Assembly: GCF_000613945.1 (NCBI RefSeq)
Contig: NZ_BAJY01000011.1
Span: 1-64,000 of the forward strand
DNA: 64,000 nucleotides
Source of the DNA: Prevotella falsenii DSM 22864 = JCM 15124
GTDB lineage: Bacteria; Bacteroidota; Bacteroidia; Bacteroidales; Bacteroidaceae
Direction of reading: 5' to 3'
Shown: positions 10,352 to 19,782 of the stretch, piece by piece
Position numbering within the stretch: position 1 is the stretch's first letter
Layout: every line of letters starts with the position of its first letter
Translations under genes and position numbers: made by a program
The notes under the pieces: generated by a model
Databases searched by the model: none
What the model was told of the DNA's origin: nothing
What the model saw: only the letters and a program-made list of their open reading frames with translations

Positions 10352-13157
10352 TTATCTTCTTTGTTTTTTGTTCTTTGCATCGAACTTGTAAGTGAAGGAT
10401 ATGCGTGCGTAATGGTGCATCCATTCTTCCCAGATCTCGGTGCGTTGCGTTGGTGTTACGGTAGAATTGTTCCACATGAATTGGTTCAGAATGTCGTTAA
10501 GCTCTATGCCCAGCACGCCTTTACCTTTCCAAAAGAGCCACTTCGCACTTGCGTCCCATATGAAACGGTGCTTGTTTAGTTCCGGACTTAGGTAACCGGA
10601 GCGTAACCGGTCTTCGAATTTTGTAGAAAATTCCCACCGGTTTAGCTTTGCCAAACATTTCAGTCCTAAGTTGTAATCGCCAAATGTGTTGTTGTATTCA
10701 CGTGCCAGCGAATATCTGTTCCGGCGCAAATTCATTGTGCCAAAAAGGGTAAGTTCAAGCCAATCGTGCTCGTAGCTAAGTTCCGGCGATAGGTTCAGCG
10801 TAAACTGTTTCAGCTTGTTCTGTTGCTTTGCTACCGTTTCGTCGAGTGCAGCAAGATAGCCATACGATGTTGTGAAGTAGGTTTCAGCTTTCGTAGATAG
10901 GTGGAAATTGTCGCCAATGCCCTTGTCTAACACTGCACTGAAGAGCCATTGGTCGCCACCCCGCACGTTTTCGTCGTGTGTTCGGTAGACGCCTGTGGTT
11001 GGATTATAGTAGTAAACACTTGCTATTGGGTTGATGTTGTGCGTGTAGCCGGCCTTCAGCAACAGCATGGATTGTATTCTTGGCAAGGTTTGTCTGTACG
11101 TTATCACGCTGCTGTGCTTGTGGCTTCGGTGCAGCAGTGGGTTGCCTTCCTTAATCCAAAGTGGGTCCGTATCGTCGCAATAGGCAAGACTTGAAAGCAA
11201 ATCGGGTAGGGTTGTAGCATAGTTGAACGTAAAGCTGAAGTTGCTGCGCTTGCCAACCTTCCATTTAATTTCCATATTTGGGTTTGTCAGTATGCTGTTT
11301 CGGGTTGCTGTGGTGTCTAATCTGCCACGTTGATAGTCTAAGTTTTCGTGCAGCCGGTTTACTTTTATGTTCGGAATAAACTGCCATTTGCCCAGCTTGT
11401 AGGTCAGCCCTAACTGTGCTGTATGGGTTGTTGTGCTTTTGTGGCTGTCGAAACTGTTGGCTGCATCTTTCACGTTGTCAATGTCGTTGTCTAACTTCGA
11501 CTGCACATTGGTGCTGTAGAAGTCCTGCCGTACCGACTCGTTAAGTTTGTCGAATGTGTATCCTCCCGTTAAAAGCAAGTTCTTTTTAACGTAATATCTC
11601 AGTTCTGTGTATGCCTTAATGTCTAAATTATGTAAGGGCGAATGGCTGTATTGGTACAGCGGCGACTGCACTCCCTGCTCCACATAGTCTATCTGTTGGT
11701 TCGTATTCGTGCGGTAGTTGCCATTGCTGTAATTTACTATTGTACCAAAAGAAAGTTCGCCTTTCTTTCCTAAGAAATGCACCCATTTAGCGTCTAACGT
11801 GGTGTTTAGCTCTTTGTTTGTGCTTTGTGCGTAGGTGCGTTTGCGGTTAATGAGGTGGCTATATATGTCGTCCCCATGCTGTGCCATTAAGGCAGGGTCG
11901 AGCGGAAAGTTGCCAAAGGCTTCCGGATTGCTGTTAAATCGGGCACTGCCGGTTTCTTGGTTCTTCTTTTGAAACGTATATTCCAATTCCGCATTAGCCG
12001 TTATGTAGTTTACGGAATCGGCGAAAGTGAAAAGGTTAGCCCTTACCGATGGTGCTATTTTGTGGTCGTACCATTTGTTTCTACTTAGTCCCCACGTCTT
12101 TGCGTTGCCTGATGTCGGTATGGTCCGGTCGGTTTTATATTCCGTTCCCCGGCCGTCAGTGTGGTTAAAGTTGGAACTGAATGATACATTATTGTTGTTA
12201 GAGAACTTGTGCGTGCCCTGTTTCCAATTGTGTTGCCACGCTGCTGCAGCACTCTGTGCTTTGCCGAAGTTGTCGAAAGCCCCCTTGTTGTACCAATCAA
12301 TTCCCAGCTTTTGGCTATAGTCTATGTTGTTGGCATCGAGGCTTATCAGCGTTGGATTTTTGTCGCTCAAGAGGTTTGCCTGAATAGCGGCTTGGTAGTT
12401 CTTGGGTGTTTGCAGCTTTGCAGTCATGTTGCCGTACCACTTGTCCATGAAACCGGGCTTGATGTTAATGTCTAAAACGTTGTCGTCCTTGCCATCGTCG
12501 TTGCCCGACTGCCGTGCCAGTTCGCTTGCTTTGTTGTAGGTTTTTATGTTTTTCACCGCCTCGGCAGGTATTTCTCCTACGATGCTGCCGCCGCCAAAGA
12601 TGTCGCGACCATTCATAAGCATACGCAAAGGCTTGTTGTTCCAGTAGAGTTTGCCTTCCTTTTCCACCACTCCCGGCAGGCGTTTAATCAGCTCGTCGAG
12701 CCTTGCTCCCTCTTTCAGTTTGAAGGCTTCGGGGTGGAAGACGATGGTGTCGCCACTCATTGTAAAGCGGCGCGCCTTTGCCGTAACTACAACATCGTCG
12801 AGCATCAGTTCGGTAGGTTTCAGCAGAAAGTCGCCTAAATCCAACGTGTCTGTAGTTGTATAGCCTGCCGAATAGGAATGCTTTGTTGTTGTTTCATAAC
12901 CTATCATGCCGGCTTTAACATTCATACGTCCCTCAAATCCGCTTGAACAGAAGAATTTTCCTTCTAAATCGGAAGTTAAGTCTATTATTTGTGTGCTATT
13001 GCCATTTTTTTATTTCCACCTTTACAGAAGCATTTTCTATTGGTTCTTTGGTGTTCGCATCAAGTACGCGACCCTTTATCGCATCGGCGTAAACGGTGGT
13101 GGAGATAGATAAAAGCGCAAGCAAGAGCGTTGCAAAAAGTGTATGTTTCAACTTCAT
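10352..13157 (-). pseudogene. Outer-membrane receptor-like beta-barrel protein, frameshifted as sequenced
   Basis: A TonB-receptor-like barrel of the Bacteroidetes OMP_b-brl type. The ATG at 13157 starts a signal peptide (MKLKHTLFATLLLALLSIST) and a carboxypeptidase-regulatory-like beta domain (IKGRVLDANTKEPIENASVKVE), then hits a stop. The frame changes within a run of seven A at 13005-13011; removing one A gives a single 934-residue protein. A plug-like region follows (LDDVVVTAKARRF, RLPGVVEKEGKLYWNNKPLR), then a long aromatic-rich barrel that ends in beta strands. The substrate is unknown and no SusD partner is adjacent. The homopolymer could be a sequencing error or a slippage switch. Confidence 0.8.
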
Positions 13158-13219
13158 TGTATGTACTGGATTGTTCGGTAATATCTGTTCAAGACCATAC
13201 GCATGGTAGTCTTTATTTA

Positions 13220-13227
13220 CAAAAATA
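13220..13227 (-). promoter_or_regulatory. -7 promoter element of the receptor gene
   Basis: TATTTTTG on the minus strand matches TAnnTTTG, 63 bp upstream of the ATG at 13157. No -33 match is seen. Confidence 0.35.
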
Positions 13228-13384
13228 GTTGTTTTATTTCATATAGGTGTTTCTTTTTATTGTTTTTGTTGGAATTTAACATATTGAAAATCAAGGAACT
13301 TATCATATCCTACTATCAGTTAGACACCCTACTTGTTGTTTTTCATCTCAGCGTAACGAAAGTGTATATCGTTTAAAAAGAATG

Positions 13385-13503
13385 GATTATGATTTAATAT
13401 ACTTATAAACAAAAAGAAATGAAGCTATCTTCGTCCTTGAAATCTTACACCGAATGCACGTTATTCATGAACGTTTTCGTTCAACCAAATGAGCAATGCC
13501 AAA
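13385..13503. repeat. Repeat B, copy 1 (about 120 bp)
   Basis: This segment is strongly similar to 60725-60843. The best-conserved part is TTACACC...ACGTTATTCATGAACG followed by TTTTCGTTCA(A/G)CCAAATGA. It is non-coding and lies just upstream of a repeat A copy, in the same arrangement as the second copy. Confidence 0.75.
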
Positions 13504-13580
13504 TTAATTTAAGCATTGCCATGTCGAGAAAACGCACTTTTCGAGGAACGTGAAAAGAACGAAAAGAAGACCTTAAAAGT

Positions 13581-13768
13581 GTAAATATTTTTCAGAAGCA
13601 TTAGCGTTGCGTAACTATCTATGCACCAATACATTACAAAACCTATTGTTTTGCGTTCCAAAACCGTAGGTTTTGCACGGTAAAAGCGTAGGTTTTACAA
13701 CGCAAAACCTACGGTTTCGCAATGCCAAAGCGTAGTTATCATTTTTTAAGAGAATTATCTTTACAGAA
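13581..13768 (+). repeat. Repeat A, copy 1 (188-bp palindrome-module element)
   Basis: The element starts GTAAATATTTTTCAG and ends near AAGAGAATTATCTTTACA. Between the ends lie four or five modules at about 23-bp spacing, each a short palindrome such as AAACCGTAGGTTT or AAACCTACGGTTT. Similar copies occur at 31702, 42890 (inverted), 54131, 60843 and 63130. A 76-codon minus-strand frame crossing it is an artefact of the repeat. Confidence 0.85.
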
Positions 13769-13891
13769 TAAGGGCGTTTTTCAGCTCTTATCATAAGCAA
13801 GAAAAAGAAAATCAATCTCTCTAATAATCTTCCAATTGAACTCATTTTCTTAGCAAAGAAAACTAATCAAACAAGCTTTTATACCCAAACA

Positions 13892-13922
13892 AAAAGGCAG
13901 CCCGAATGTCGGACTGCCTTTT
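13892..13922 (-). terminator. Bidirectional terminator after the DUF349 gene
   Basis: A hairpin with arms AAAAGGCAG-CCGA and TCGG-CTGCCTTTT (one mismatch) encloses a tiny loop. T runs lie on both sides. It sits 22 bp beyond the stop codon at 13944. Confidence 0.8.
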
Positions 13923-13943
13923 GTTTGTATGCGAACGAAAGGT

Positions 13944-15823
13944 TTAATCTTCCTTTTCAGCATCGATAGTCTTTATTTTTTGCTTTGTTTCTTCCAACTC
14001 GTCTTTCAGCTTTTGCACACGACGGTTCATATCGTCGATAAGGCTATTACCCTTCTTGCTGCTGATATTGAGGAAGCCAAGGTTGTTTTCGTAAGTGTTT
14101 ATCTCCTGCTTCAGCTGCTCAAAGCGACGCATAAGGCGGCCGCGCTCGTTGTCGATAGCGTTTTCGCCACGCTTTGCCACCTTCTTCAAGTTGTTGCGGA
14201 AGTTGTCTATACGGCGGCGAGAAGCTTGATATTTAATGTTTTGTAGAGTTTGTCGAGTATTTCGTGATACTCTTTGAACATCTTGTCCTTTTCCTTGAAT
14301 GGCACATGCCCTATCGTATTGAACTCATCGGTGAGCTTGCGCATTTCTTCCTGTAGGTTCTCTACTGTACCTTCGGCAAGTTGTTTGAGCTTTTCTATAA
14401 TCTCATTCTTTTTTGCAAGATTTTCACGCTCATTGCTTCTCTCGTCGGCATGAATGGCATTGCGGGCTTCGAAGAAGTGGTTGCACGCTGCAAGGAAGTC
14501 TTCCCAAAGCTGGTCGCCCAATCGTTTTGGCACCATTCCGATGGTTTTCCATTCCTTTTGAAGGGCAATGAGCTTGTCTGAAGTCTTCTTCCAATCGGTA
14601 GAATCTTTCAATGCCTGCGCCTTTTCTACAAGTTCTTGCTTGCGCTTTGCGTTTTCGGCGTACTTCTCTTTCAGTCCTTTGAAGTATTCGCCCTTCTTCG
14701 TGAAGAACTCGTCGCATGCAGCACGGAAGCGTTCAAAGATTTTAGTGTTCATCTTCTGAGGCGTAAAACCGATGGTTTTCCACTCTTGCTGCAAAGCTAT
14801 GATTTCTTTTGACTGGCTGTCCCAATCGCTTGTATTCTTGCGTTCCTGCTTTACGATGTCTTCAATCTTCTCACAAAGTGCAGTCTTCTTGACAAGATTT
14901 TCTTCTTCTTCAGCACGTATTTCTTCAAAATGCTGCTGATGACGCTTGTTGATTACCGTGCTGGCAGCCTTGAAACGTTGCCATACTTGCTCGCGAAGTT
15001 CCTTTTCAACAGGACCTGTTTCGCGGTATTCTTGGTGCAAATCTTGTAGTTGGTGGAAAGCACTGATAACGTCTGACTCTTCTGCAAGCTTCTCTGCAGC
15101 TTCGCAAAGTTGTGTTTTCTTCTCAAGATTTTTCTTAAAATCGTATTCACGTGCTTCGCGGTTGAGGTTCAGTAAGTCGTAATACTGCTCAACATATAGT
15201 TGGTAGTTGCGCCACAATTCGTTTACCTTTTCGGCCGGAACGGGTTTTATGGTTTTCCATTCTTGCTGCAACACCTTAAATTCCTTGAAGTTATTGTTTG
15301 CTTCCTCCGGTGTTGTAGCCATCGTTTTTATCTTTTCAATAATGGCTTCTTTCTTCTTCAGGTTTTCTTGCTTAAGGTCTTCTTGTTCCAAGAATGCTTT
15401 TTGGCGTTTCTCCTTAATAACTGCCATTGCAGCTTTGAAAGCCTCTTCTTCCTCATCGGGCAATACCTGATACTTCTCCGGCTCGCCACCTGCTTCAAGA
15501 TAAGCCTTTTGCTGCGCTTCGCGCTCAGCAATATGAAGTCGATAGAACGACGTCTTCAGATGGTCTATTTCAGCTTTCTCCGGAGTATCCTCGCTGTCGG
15601 CAATTGTTTTCATGCGCTCTACAATCTCCTTCTTAGAGCTATAGAGTTTGTTTGCGAGGGTATCTTCTTCCCTTAATTGTTGGTTGTCAGCTGCCGCTGT
15701 TGCCGTTTCTTGCGCAGTTTCTGCTGTTGTTTCGGCTTCGTTTACGGTTTGTTCTGCTGTCGTTTCAGACTGCTTTACTTCTTCTGTTCCCTGATTAAGG
15801 GCATTCTCTTGAGAGTCCATCAT
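13944..15823 (-). pseudogene. DUF349 coiled-coil protein, frameshifted as sequenced
   Basis: A large, highly charged helical protein made of repeated DUF349 units of about 70 residues, each with a core like LQQEWKTIGFTPQK, LQKEWKTIGMVPKR or LQQEWKTIKPVPAE. An acidic Glu/Thr/Ala-rich N-terminus precedes them. The frame from 15823 ends at LYKTLNIKLLAAV. The following frame resumes with ASRRRIDNFRNNLKKVAKRG and runs to 13944. One missing base in 14221-14236 explains the break and gives 626 residues. The molecular function is not established. The ATG at 15823 is directly followed by a second ATG. Confidence 0.8.
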
Positions 15824-15917
15824 TTCACTGTTAGTTTATGATTCGAGTTTTTTCATTGATTTTACGCTGCAGCCACCTTATATAATAGCTGCAAGTGCAA
15901 TACTATCTATTAAAGTG

Positions 15918-15925
15918 CAAACTTA
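15918..15925 (-). promoter_or_regulatory. -7 promoter element of the DUF349 gene
   Basis: TAAGTTTG on the minus strand fits TAnnTTTG, 95 bp upstream of the ATG. The -33 element is not evident. Confidence 0.35.
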
Positions 15926-16030
15926 GATAAAAAGTTTTAAACCACCTAAATTTATACTTTCTTTTTTATGCTTGGATTTAAAAATTATATTTGTTTTGCT
16001 TGTTTTCGTACTATATTGACATTATTTGCG

Positions 16031-16957
16031 CTATATTAGGCGTTTATGGCGCAGTATCCACCACGTCAGCCCCGATACGAAAACAGAAATGATAAGTGCA
16101 ATTCCAAATCCCCATTGCGAAGTTTCCATACCATTTATAAGGTTCATTCCGAAAAGCGAAGCGATGAGTGTAGGGAACATCATGATGATAGACACCGACG
16201 TAAGCGTACGCATCACTGTGTTCATATTGTTGTTGATGATGCTCGAATAGGTATCCATTGTCGATTCGAGAATGTCGGTATAAATGCTTGCAGTTTCGCG
16301 TGCCTGACTCATCTCGATATTTACGTCTTCGATTAGGTCGGCGTCCAACTCATCGACTTGCAGCTTAAACTTTAGTTTAGCCAGCAAATTCTCGTTGCCA
16401 CGGATAGATGTAACAAAGTAAGTGAGCGAATCTTGCAGGCGGCTCAAGCCGATAAGGCTTTCGTTGTTCACCTCTTGGTCAAGGTTGTGCTTCGCTTTAT
16501 CTATAAGTGCGCTTATCTGTTTCAATCGCTTCAAGTACCAGACAGCAGAGCAAAGGAAAAGTCGGAATATCATATCCACATAGTCGGTGAAGCCTTCTCC
16601 ACGCTTTTGCTGGAACGAAACGAAGTCGAGCATCATATTGGTCTCGAAGTTGCACACCGTAATGGTTACGTCGCGCTTGTGAATAATACCCAAAGGCACT
16701 GTTGTATAAGGTGTGCGGGAACGTATTTCCTTTACGTAAGGAATACGCAAGATGATGAGCATCCAACCGTCGTCGTACTCGTAACGTGCACGCTCGTCGG
16801 TATCGCTAATGTCCGAAATAAAGTAATCGGGGATATTATAAGTTTCTTCTAATTCTTGTTGTTCTTGCTCGGTAGGGCAAGTTACCTGTATCCAGCAGTT
16901 AGGCTGCCATTCCTTTATCGTATTCAGCTTTCCGCTAATATTCCAATATGTCTTCAT
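16031..16957 (-). CDS. corA: CorA-family magnesium/divalent cation transporter
   Basis: A 308-residue inner-membrane channel protein. The N-terminal two-thirds form a cytoplasmic funnel rich in charged helices. Two C-terminal membrane spans follow (about 245-265 and 280-300), with the family signature GMN in LFGMNLINGME after the first span and a basic tail (RHKRLI). CorA channels take up Mg2+ and gate on intracellular Mg2+. The start is preceded by GGAG inside an inverted repeat (16962-16999), so translation may be controlled by RNA structure. The gene stands alone. Confidence 0.92.
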   Translation of the reverse strand: MKTYWNISGKLNTIKEWQPNCWIQVTCPTEQEQQELEETYNIPDYFISDISDTDERARYEYDDGWMLIILRIPYVKEIRSRTPYTTVPLGIIHKRDVTITVCNFETNMMLDFVSFQQKRGEGFTDYVDMIFRLFLCSAVWYLKRLKQISALIDKAKHNLDQEVNNESLIGLSRLQDSLTYFVTSIRGNENLLAKLKFKLQVDELDADLIEDVNIEMSQARETASIYTDILESTMDTYSSIINNNMNTVMRTLTSVSIIMMFPTLIASLFGMNLINGMETSQWGFGIALIISVFVSGLTWWILRHKRLI

Positions 16958-16961
16958 TTTT

Positions 16962-16999
16962 GCTAATCTCCAATTAGTTTATTTTTAGTGGGGATTAGC
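16962..16999 (-). promoter_or_regulatory. Leader hairpin overlapping the corA ribosome-binding site
   Basis: On the minus strand GCTAATCCCC (16999-16990) can pair with GGAGATTAGC (16971-16962), with one mismatch and an 18-nt loop. The 3' arm contains the only Shine-Dalgarno-like GGAG and ends 4 nt before the corA ATG. Folding would hide the ribosome-binding site. Confidence 0.5.
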
Positions 17000-17098
17000 A
17001 TCTGTCAGGGTGCTATCCTCACGTCATTCGTTTAAAATATTCGAAAGATAATCGTCCATTATAAATTAAAATATTGGTTTTACGCCTGCAAAAGTAGA

Positions 17099-17106
17099 TA
17101 AAAAAA
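17099..17106 (-). promoter_or_regulatory. -7 promoter element of corA
   Basis: TACTTTTG on the minus strand fits TAnnTTTG, 142 bp upstream of corA. That predicts a leader of about 130-140 nt, unusually long for this window. It directly abuts the pepD terminator. Confidence 0.45.
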
Positions 17107-17110
17107 TCCG

Positions 17111-17161
17111 TTAGCACAAGTAAAACACTAAGTTTTTAGCTTGACTAACGGAATTATTACG
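17111..17161 (-). terminator. Terminator of pepD
   Basis: CCGTTAG...CTAACGG arms (17118-17124 and 17155-17161) extend inward with further pairing. On the minus strand the hairpin is followed by GGATTTTTTTATC. It lies 26 bp after the pepD stop. Confidence 0.75.
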
Positions 17162-17186
17162 TTATAAGGAGTAATTTTTTATTGCC

Positions 17187-18641
17187 TTATTTTACAGGAA
17201 TTTCCTCCAAAGCCTTCACCAACAAATCCCAGAAAGGCTGCGCAGTATCTACTTTAAAACGTTCTGTTGCTGTATGTGGGCTACGGATTGTCGGGCCAAG
17301 ACTTACAACATCAAGGTGTGGATACTTGCCAAGAATAATTGAACATTCAAGTCCGGCATGGTCTACCTGCACAATTACATCTTCGCCGGTTTGGTCTTTA
17401 TAAACTTTCTTCAACAAGTTCAAAATTTCGCTGTCCGGATTTGGGTCCCAGCCAACGTAGCTTGCGCTGAACTCTGTCTTCATACCGGCCAAGTCGAAGC
17501 AGCTCTTAATCTGTGTTGCAAGATATTCTTTCATATCCTCACGAGCAGAACGAGCAAGGATTTTAATATTGGTATTGTTTGCATCGATATTGATAATAGC
17601 AAGGTTTGAAGAGGTTTCAACAACGTTAGGATAAACAGGAATCATACGCAAAACACCGTTGTGAACTGCATAGATAGCGTTGATAACATTGTCTTGAATT
17701 TCTGCAGGAACAAGTGCAGCAGGCTTTTCAGCGTCTTCAACAAAGAATTCGATGTTGTTTTCAATCGTCTTAAATTCGCTTTCAAGCAATTGACGCTGTG
17801 CTTCCACCATTTCTTTAAGTGCTGCAACCTTGTCATTAGCCAATGCGAGTACAACTTCTGCCTTGAAAGGAATAGCATTGCGCATATTTCCACCTTGCCA
17901 TGCAGCTAAGCGTACACCAAGTTCTGACATTGCCTTGCGAACAAAACGTACCATTTCTTTATTTGCATTGGCACGACCTTCATGTATTTCAAGACCGGAG
18001 TGCCCGCCGCGGAAACCTTTCAATGTAACCTTAACAGCTGTTTCTTGGTCGTTGGCAACTTCTTTATATCCCAATGTAGAGGTAATGTCAATGCCACCGG
18101 CTGAACCGATAGCAAACTTTCCCCAGTTTTCAGAGTCTAAGTTCAGCAATATGTCGCCGTTCAATTCGCCTGCAGGAAGGTCGTTTGCACCGAACATACC
18201 GGTCTCTTCGTCCCTTGTGATAAGTCCTTCAATAGGTCCGTGCTTCAAAGTTTTGTCTTCCATAATACCCATGATAGCCGCAACGCCAATACCATCGTCA
18301 GCACCAAGTGTTGTATTGTTGGCATAAACCCAACCATCGGTTATGTGGGTTACGATTGGGTCGGTTTCAAAGTTATGGTTGCTGTCAGGACTCTTCTGTG
18401 GTACCATATCCATGTGCGCCTGAAGAATAACACCTTTGCGATTTTCGTAACCCGGAGTCGCCGGTTTGCGCATTACGACATTACCGGCAGAGTCGATGAA
18501 CGCTTCAACTCCCACTTTCTTTGCGAAGTCGAGCAAGAAAGCCTGCACTTTTTCCATGTGTCCTGACGGACGTGGAATTTGTGTCAAATCGTCAAAGTTA
18601 CGCCAAAGAAGTTCCGGACTGAGATTTCTAATTTCACTCAT
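17187..18641 (-). CDS. pepD: Aminoacyl-histidine dipeptidase (peptidase family M20C)
   Basis: A 484-residue cytosolic di-zinc dipeptidase. The metal-binding and catalytic motifs are present: HMDMVPQK (about residue 75), TLGADDGIGVA (about 115), RDEETGMFGA (about 145) and a C-terminal HTATERF. PepD hydrolyses Xaa-His and other dipeptides, which suits an asaccharolytic, peptide-using oral anaerobe. The start MSEIRNLSPELLWRNFDDL matches the family. It has its own terminator; the upstream neighbour is 50 bp away. Confidence 0.95.
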   Translation of the reverse strand: MSEIRNLSPELLWRNFDDLTQIPRPSGHMEKVQAFLLDFAKKVGVEAFIDSAGNVVMRKPATPGYENRKGVILQAHMDMVPQKSPDSNHNFETDPIVTHITDGWVYANNTTLGADDGIGVAAIMGIMEDKTLKHGPIEGLITRDEETGMFGANDLPAGELNGDILLNLDSENWGKFAIGSAGGIDITSTLGYKEVANDQETAVKVTLKGFRGGHSGLEIHEGRANANKEMVRFVRKAMSELGVRLAAWQGGNMRNAIPFKAEVVLALANDKVAALKEMVEAQRQLLESEFKTIENNIEFFVEDAEKPAALVPAEIQDNVINAIYAVHNGVLRMIPVYPNVVETSSNLAIINIDANNTNIKILARSAREDMKEYLATQIKSCFDLAGMKTEFSASYVGWDPNPDSEILNLLKKVYKDQTGEDVIVQVDHAGLECSIILGKYPHLDVVSLGPTIRSPHTATERFKVDTAQPFWDLLVKALEEIPVK

Positions 18642-18691
18642 AGTTTTGTTTATTTTAAAGGGTTAGTATATGTTTGTTTTATATCTGTTTC

Positions 18692-19705
18692 TTAATTATC
18701 AACATTGCTTGGTTTCAATTCTTCCTTGTGCGTGAATGCCAATGCTATCCATGCGTAGACACCAAGCAAAATCACCAACAGTGTTTGCAGCGTATGCACG
18801 ATTAGCACGAAATAGAGTGCTCTTACTTCAGCCACACCATAGATTATAAGCATTGTTTTCACTGCAAAATGCCACGGTCCCGCCCCATTCGGCGTTGGAA
18901 CAATAACTGCTATCGAGCCAACAACGAAGCATACCAACGCAGAAGTTACACCCAGCGGGCTCGTTTCTTCGAAACAGAAGAACGTTAAGTAGAAGTGCAG
19001 GAAGTAGCTGCCCCATATAGCCACGCTGTAAAACAAGAATAGCGGCATGTTTTTTACACCTTTCACAGAGATGACGCCTTGCCAAATTCCCGCCAACGTA
19101 TCTTTCACCTTTTTATATATAGGTATATGGCGACGAATGATGTACAGCAAGATTACAACAGCCAATGCACAAATGCCCGTAACGAGCCAACCGGTTGCAG
19201 AAAACTTATTGAAGATGTTGTCTACACTTGTTCCTGTTCTGAAGAAAAAGTTTGTAAACACTTTTATTTGCGACAGAATGGCAACCGCTGTTATCAGTAA
19301 CACGATGACGGTGTCTACTGCTCGCTCGGTAACAACTGTTCCCAAAGCCTTTGGAAACGACACTTTATCGTAACGGTTCAACACGCCGCAGCGTGCAAAC
19401 TCGCCTACACGAGGTATTACAAGGCTGACTGCGTAGGAAAGAAAGATGGAATTGACACAAACCGAGTTGCGTGTTTGCTCGCCCATAGGCTCCAATACCT
19501 GCTTCCAACGCCAGCCGCGAAAGGTTTGTGCAAGTATTCCGAACGGCATAGACAGCAACATCCACGTCCAGTCCATTTCGTTCATCACCACCTTGCGCAT
19601 CTGCACGAAGTCGAAGCCACGATACATCCAATAAAGAATGCCACCGCCCAAAATAAGAGGTAGCACAATTTTAACGATATTATAGAGCAACTTCTTCGTT
19701 CCCAT
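18692..19705 (-). CDS. Flippase-like / LPG-synthase-type membrane protein (UPF0104)
   Basis: A 337-residue protein with about eight predicted membrane spans, of the family that includes the membrane half of lysylphosphatidylglycerol synthase. Recognisable parts are LAQTFRGWRWKQVLEPMG, SLVIPRVGEFARCGVL and VPTPNGAGPWHF. The catalytic aminoacyl-transfer domain is absent, so lipid or polyprenol flipping is only a guess. Its promoter overlaps the divergent rsmA promoter, and the -7 box ends 8 bp before the ATG, so the mRNA may be almost leaderless. Confidence 0.85.
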   Translation of the reverse strand: MGTKKLLYNIVKIVLPLILGGGILYWMYRGFDFVQMRKVVMNEMDWTWMLLSMPFGILAQTFRGWRWKQVLEPMGEQTRNSVCVNSIFLSYAVSLVIPRVGEFARCGVLNRYDKVSFPKALGTVVTERAVDTVIVLLITAVAILSQIKVFTNFFFRTGTSVDNIFNKFSATGWLVTGICALAVVILLYIIRRHIPIYKKVKDTLAGIWQGVISVKGVKNMPLFLFYSVAIWGSYFLHFYLTFFCFEETSPLGVTSALVCFVVGSIAVIVPTPNGAGPWHFAVKTMLIIYGVAEVRALYFVLIVHTLQTLLVILLGVYAWIALAFTHKEELKPSNVDN

Positions 19706-19713
19706 TCTGAAAG

Positions 19714-19744
19714 CAAAGATACTATAAATGCTTTTAAATACAAA
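19714..19744 (-). promoter_or_regulatory. Promoter of the UPF0104 gene (near-leaderless)
   Basis: On the minus strand TTTG (19744-19741), a 19-bp spacer and TATCTTTG (19721-19714) match the Bacteroidetes consensus exactly. Only 8 bp separate the -7 box from the ATG. Confidence 0.75.
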
Positions 19745-19762
19745 ATAAATTTTCTAACTTTG
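19732..19762 (+). promoter_or_regulatory. Promoter of rsmA
   Basis: TAACTTTG at 19755-19762 is a perfect -7 box. TTTT at 19732-19735, 19 bp upstream, is one base from the -33 consensus. It overlaps the divergent promoter on the other strand. Confidence 0.7.
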
Positions 19763-19782
19763 TAGCCAAATAAAGAAAATTT

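Noticed and set aside
13615-13845. 76-codon minus-strand frame
   Set aside because: It consists mostly of repeat A; the same amino-acid string appears at 42.9 and 63.2 kb only because the DNA is repeated. No ribosome-binding context or family.
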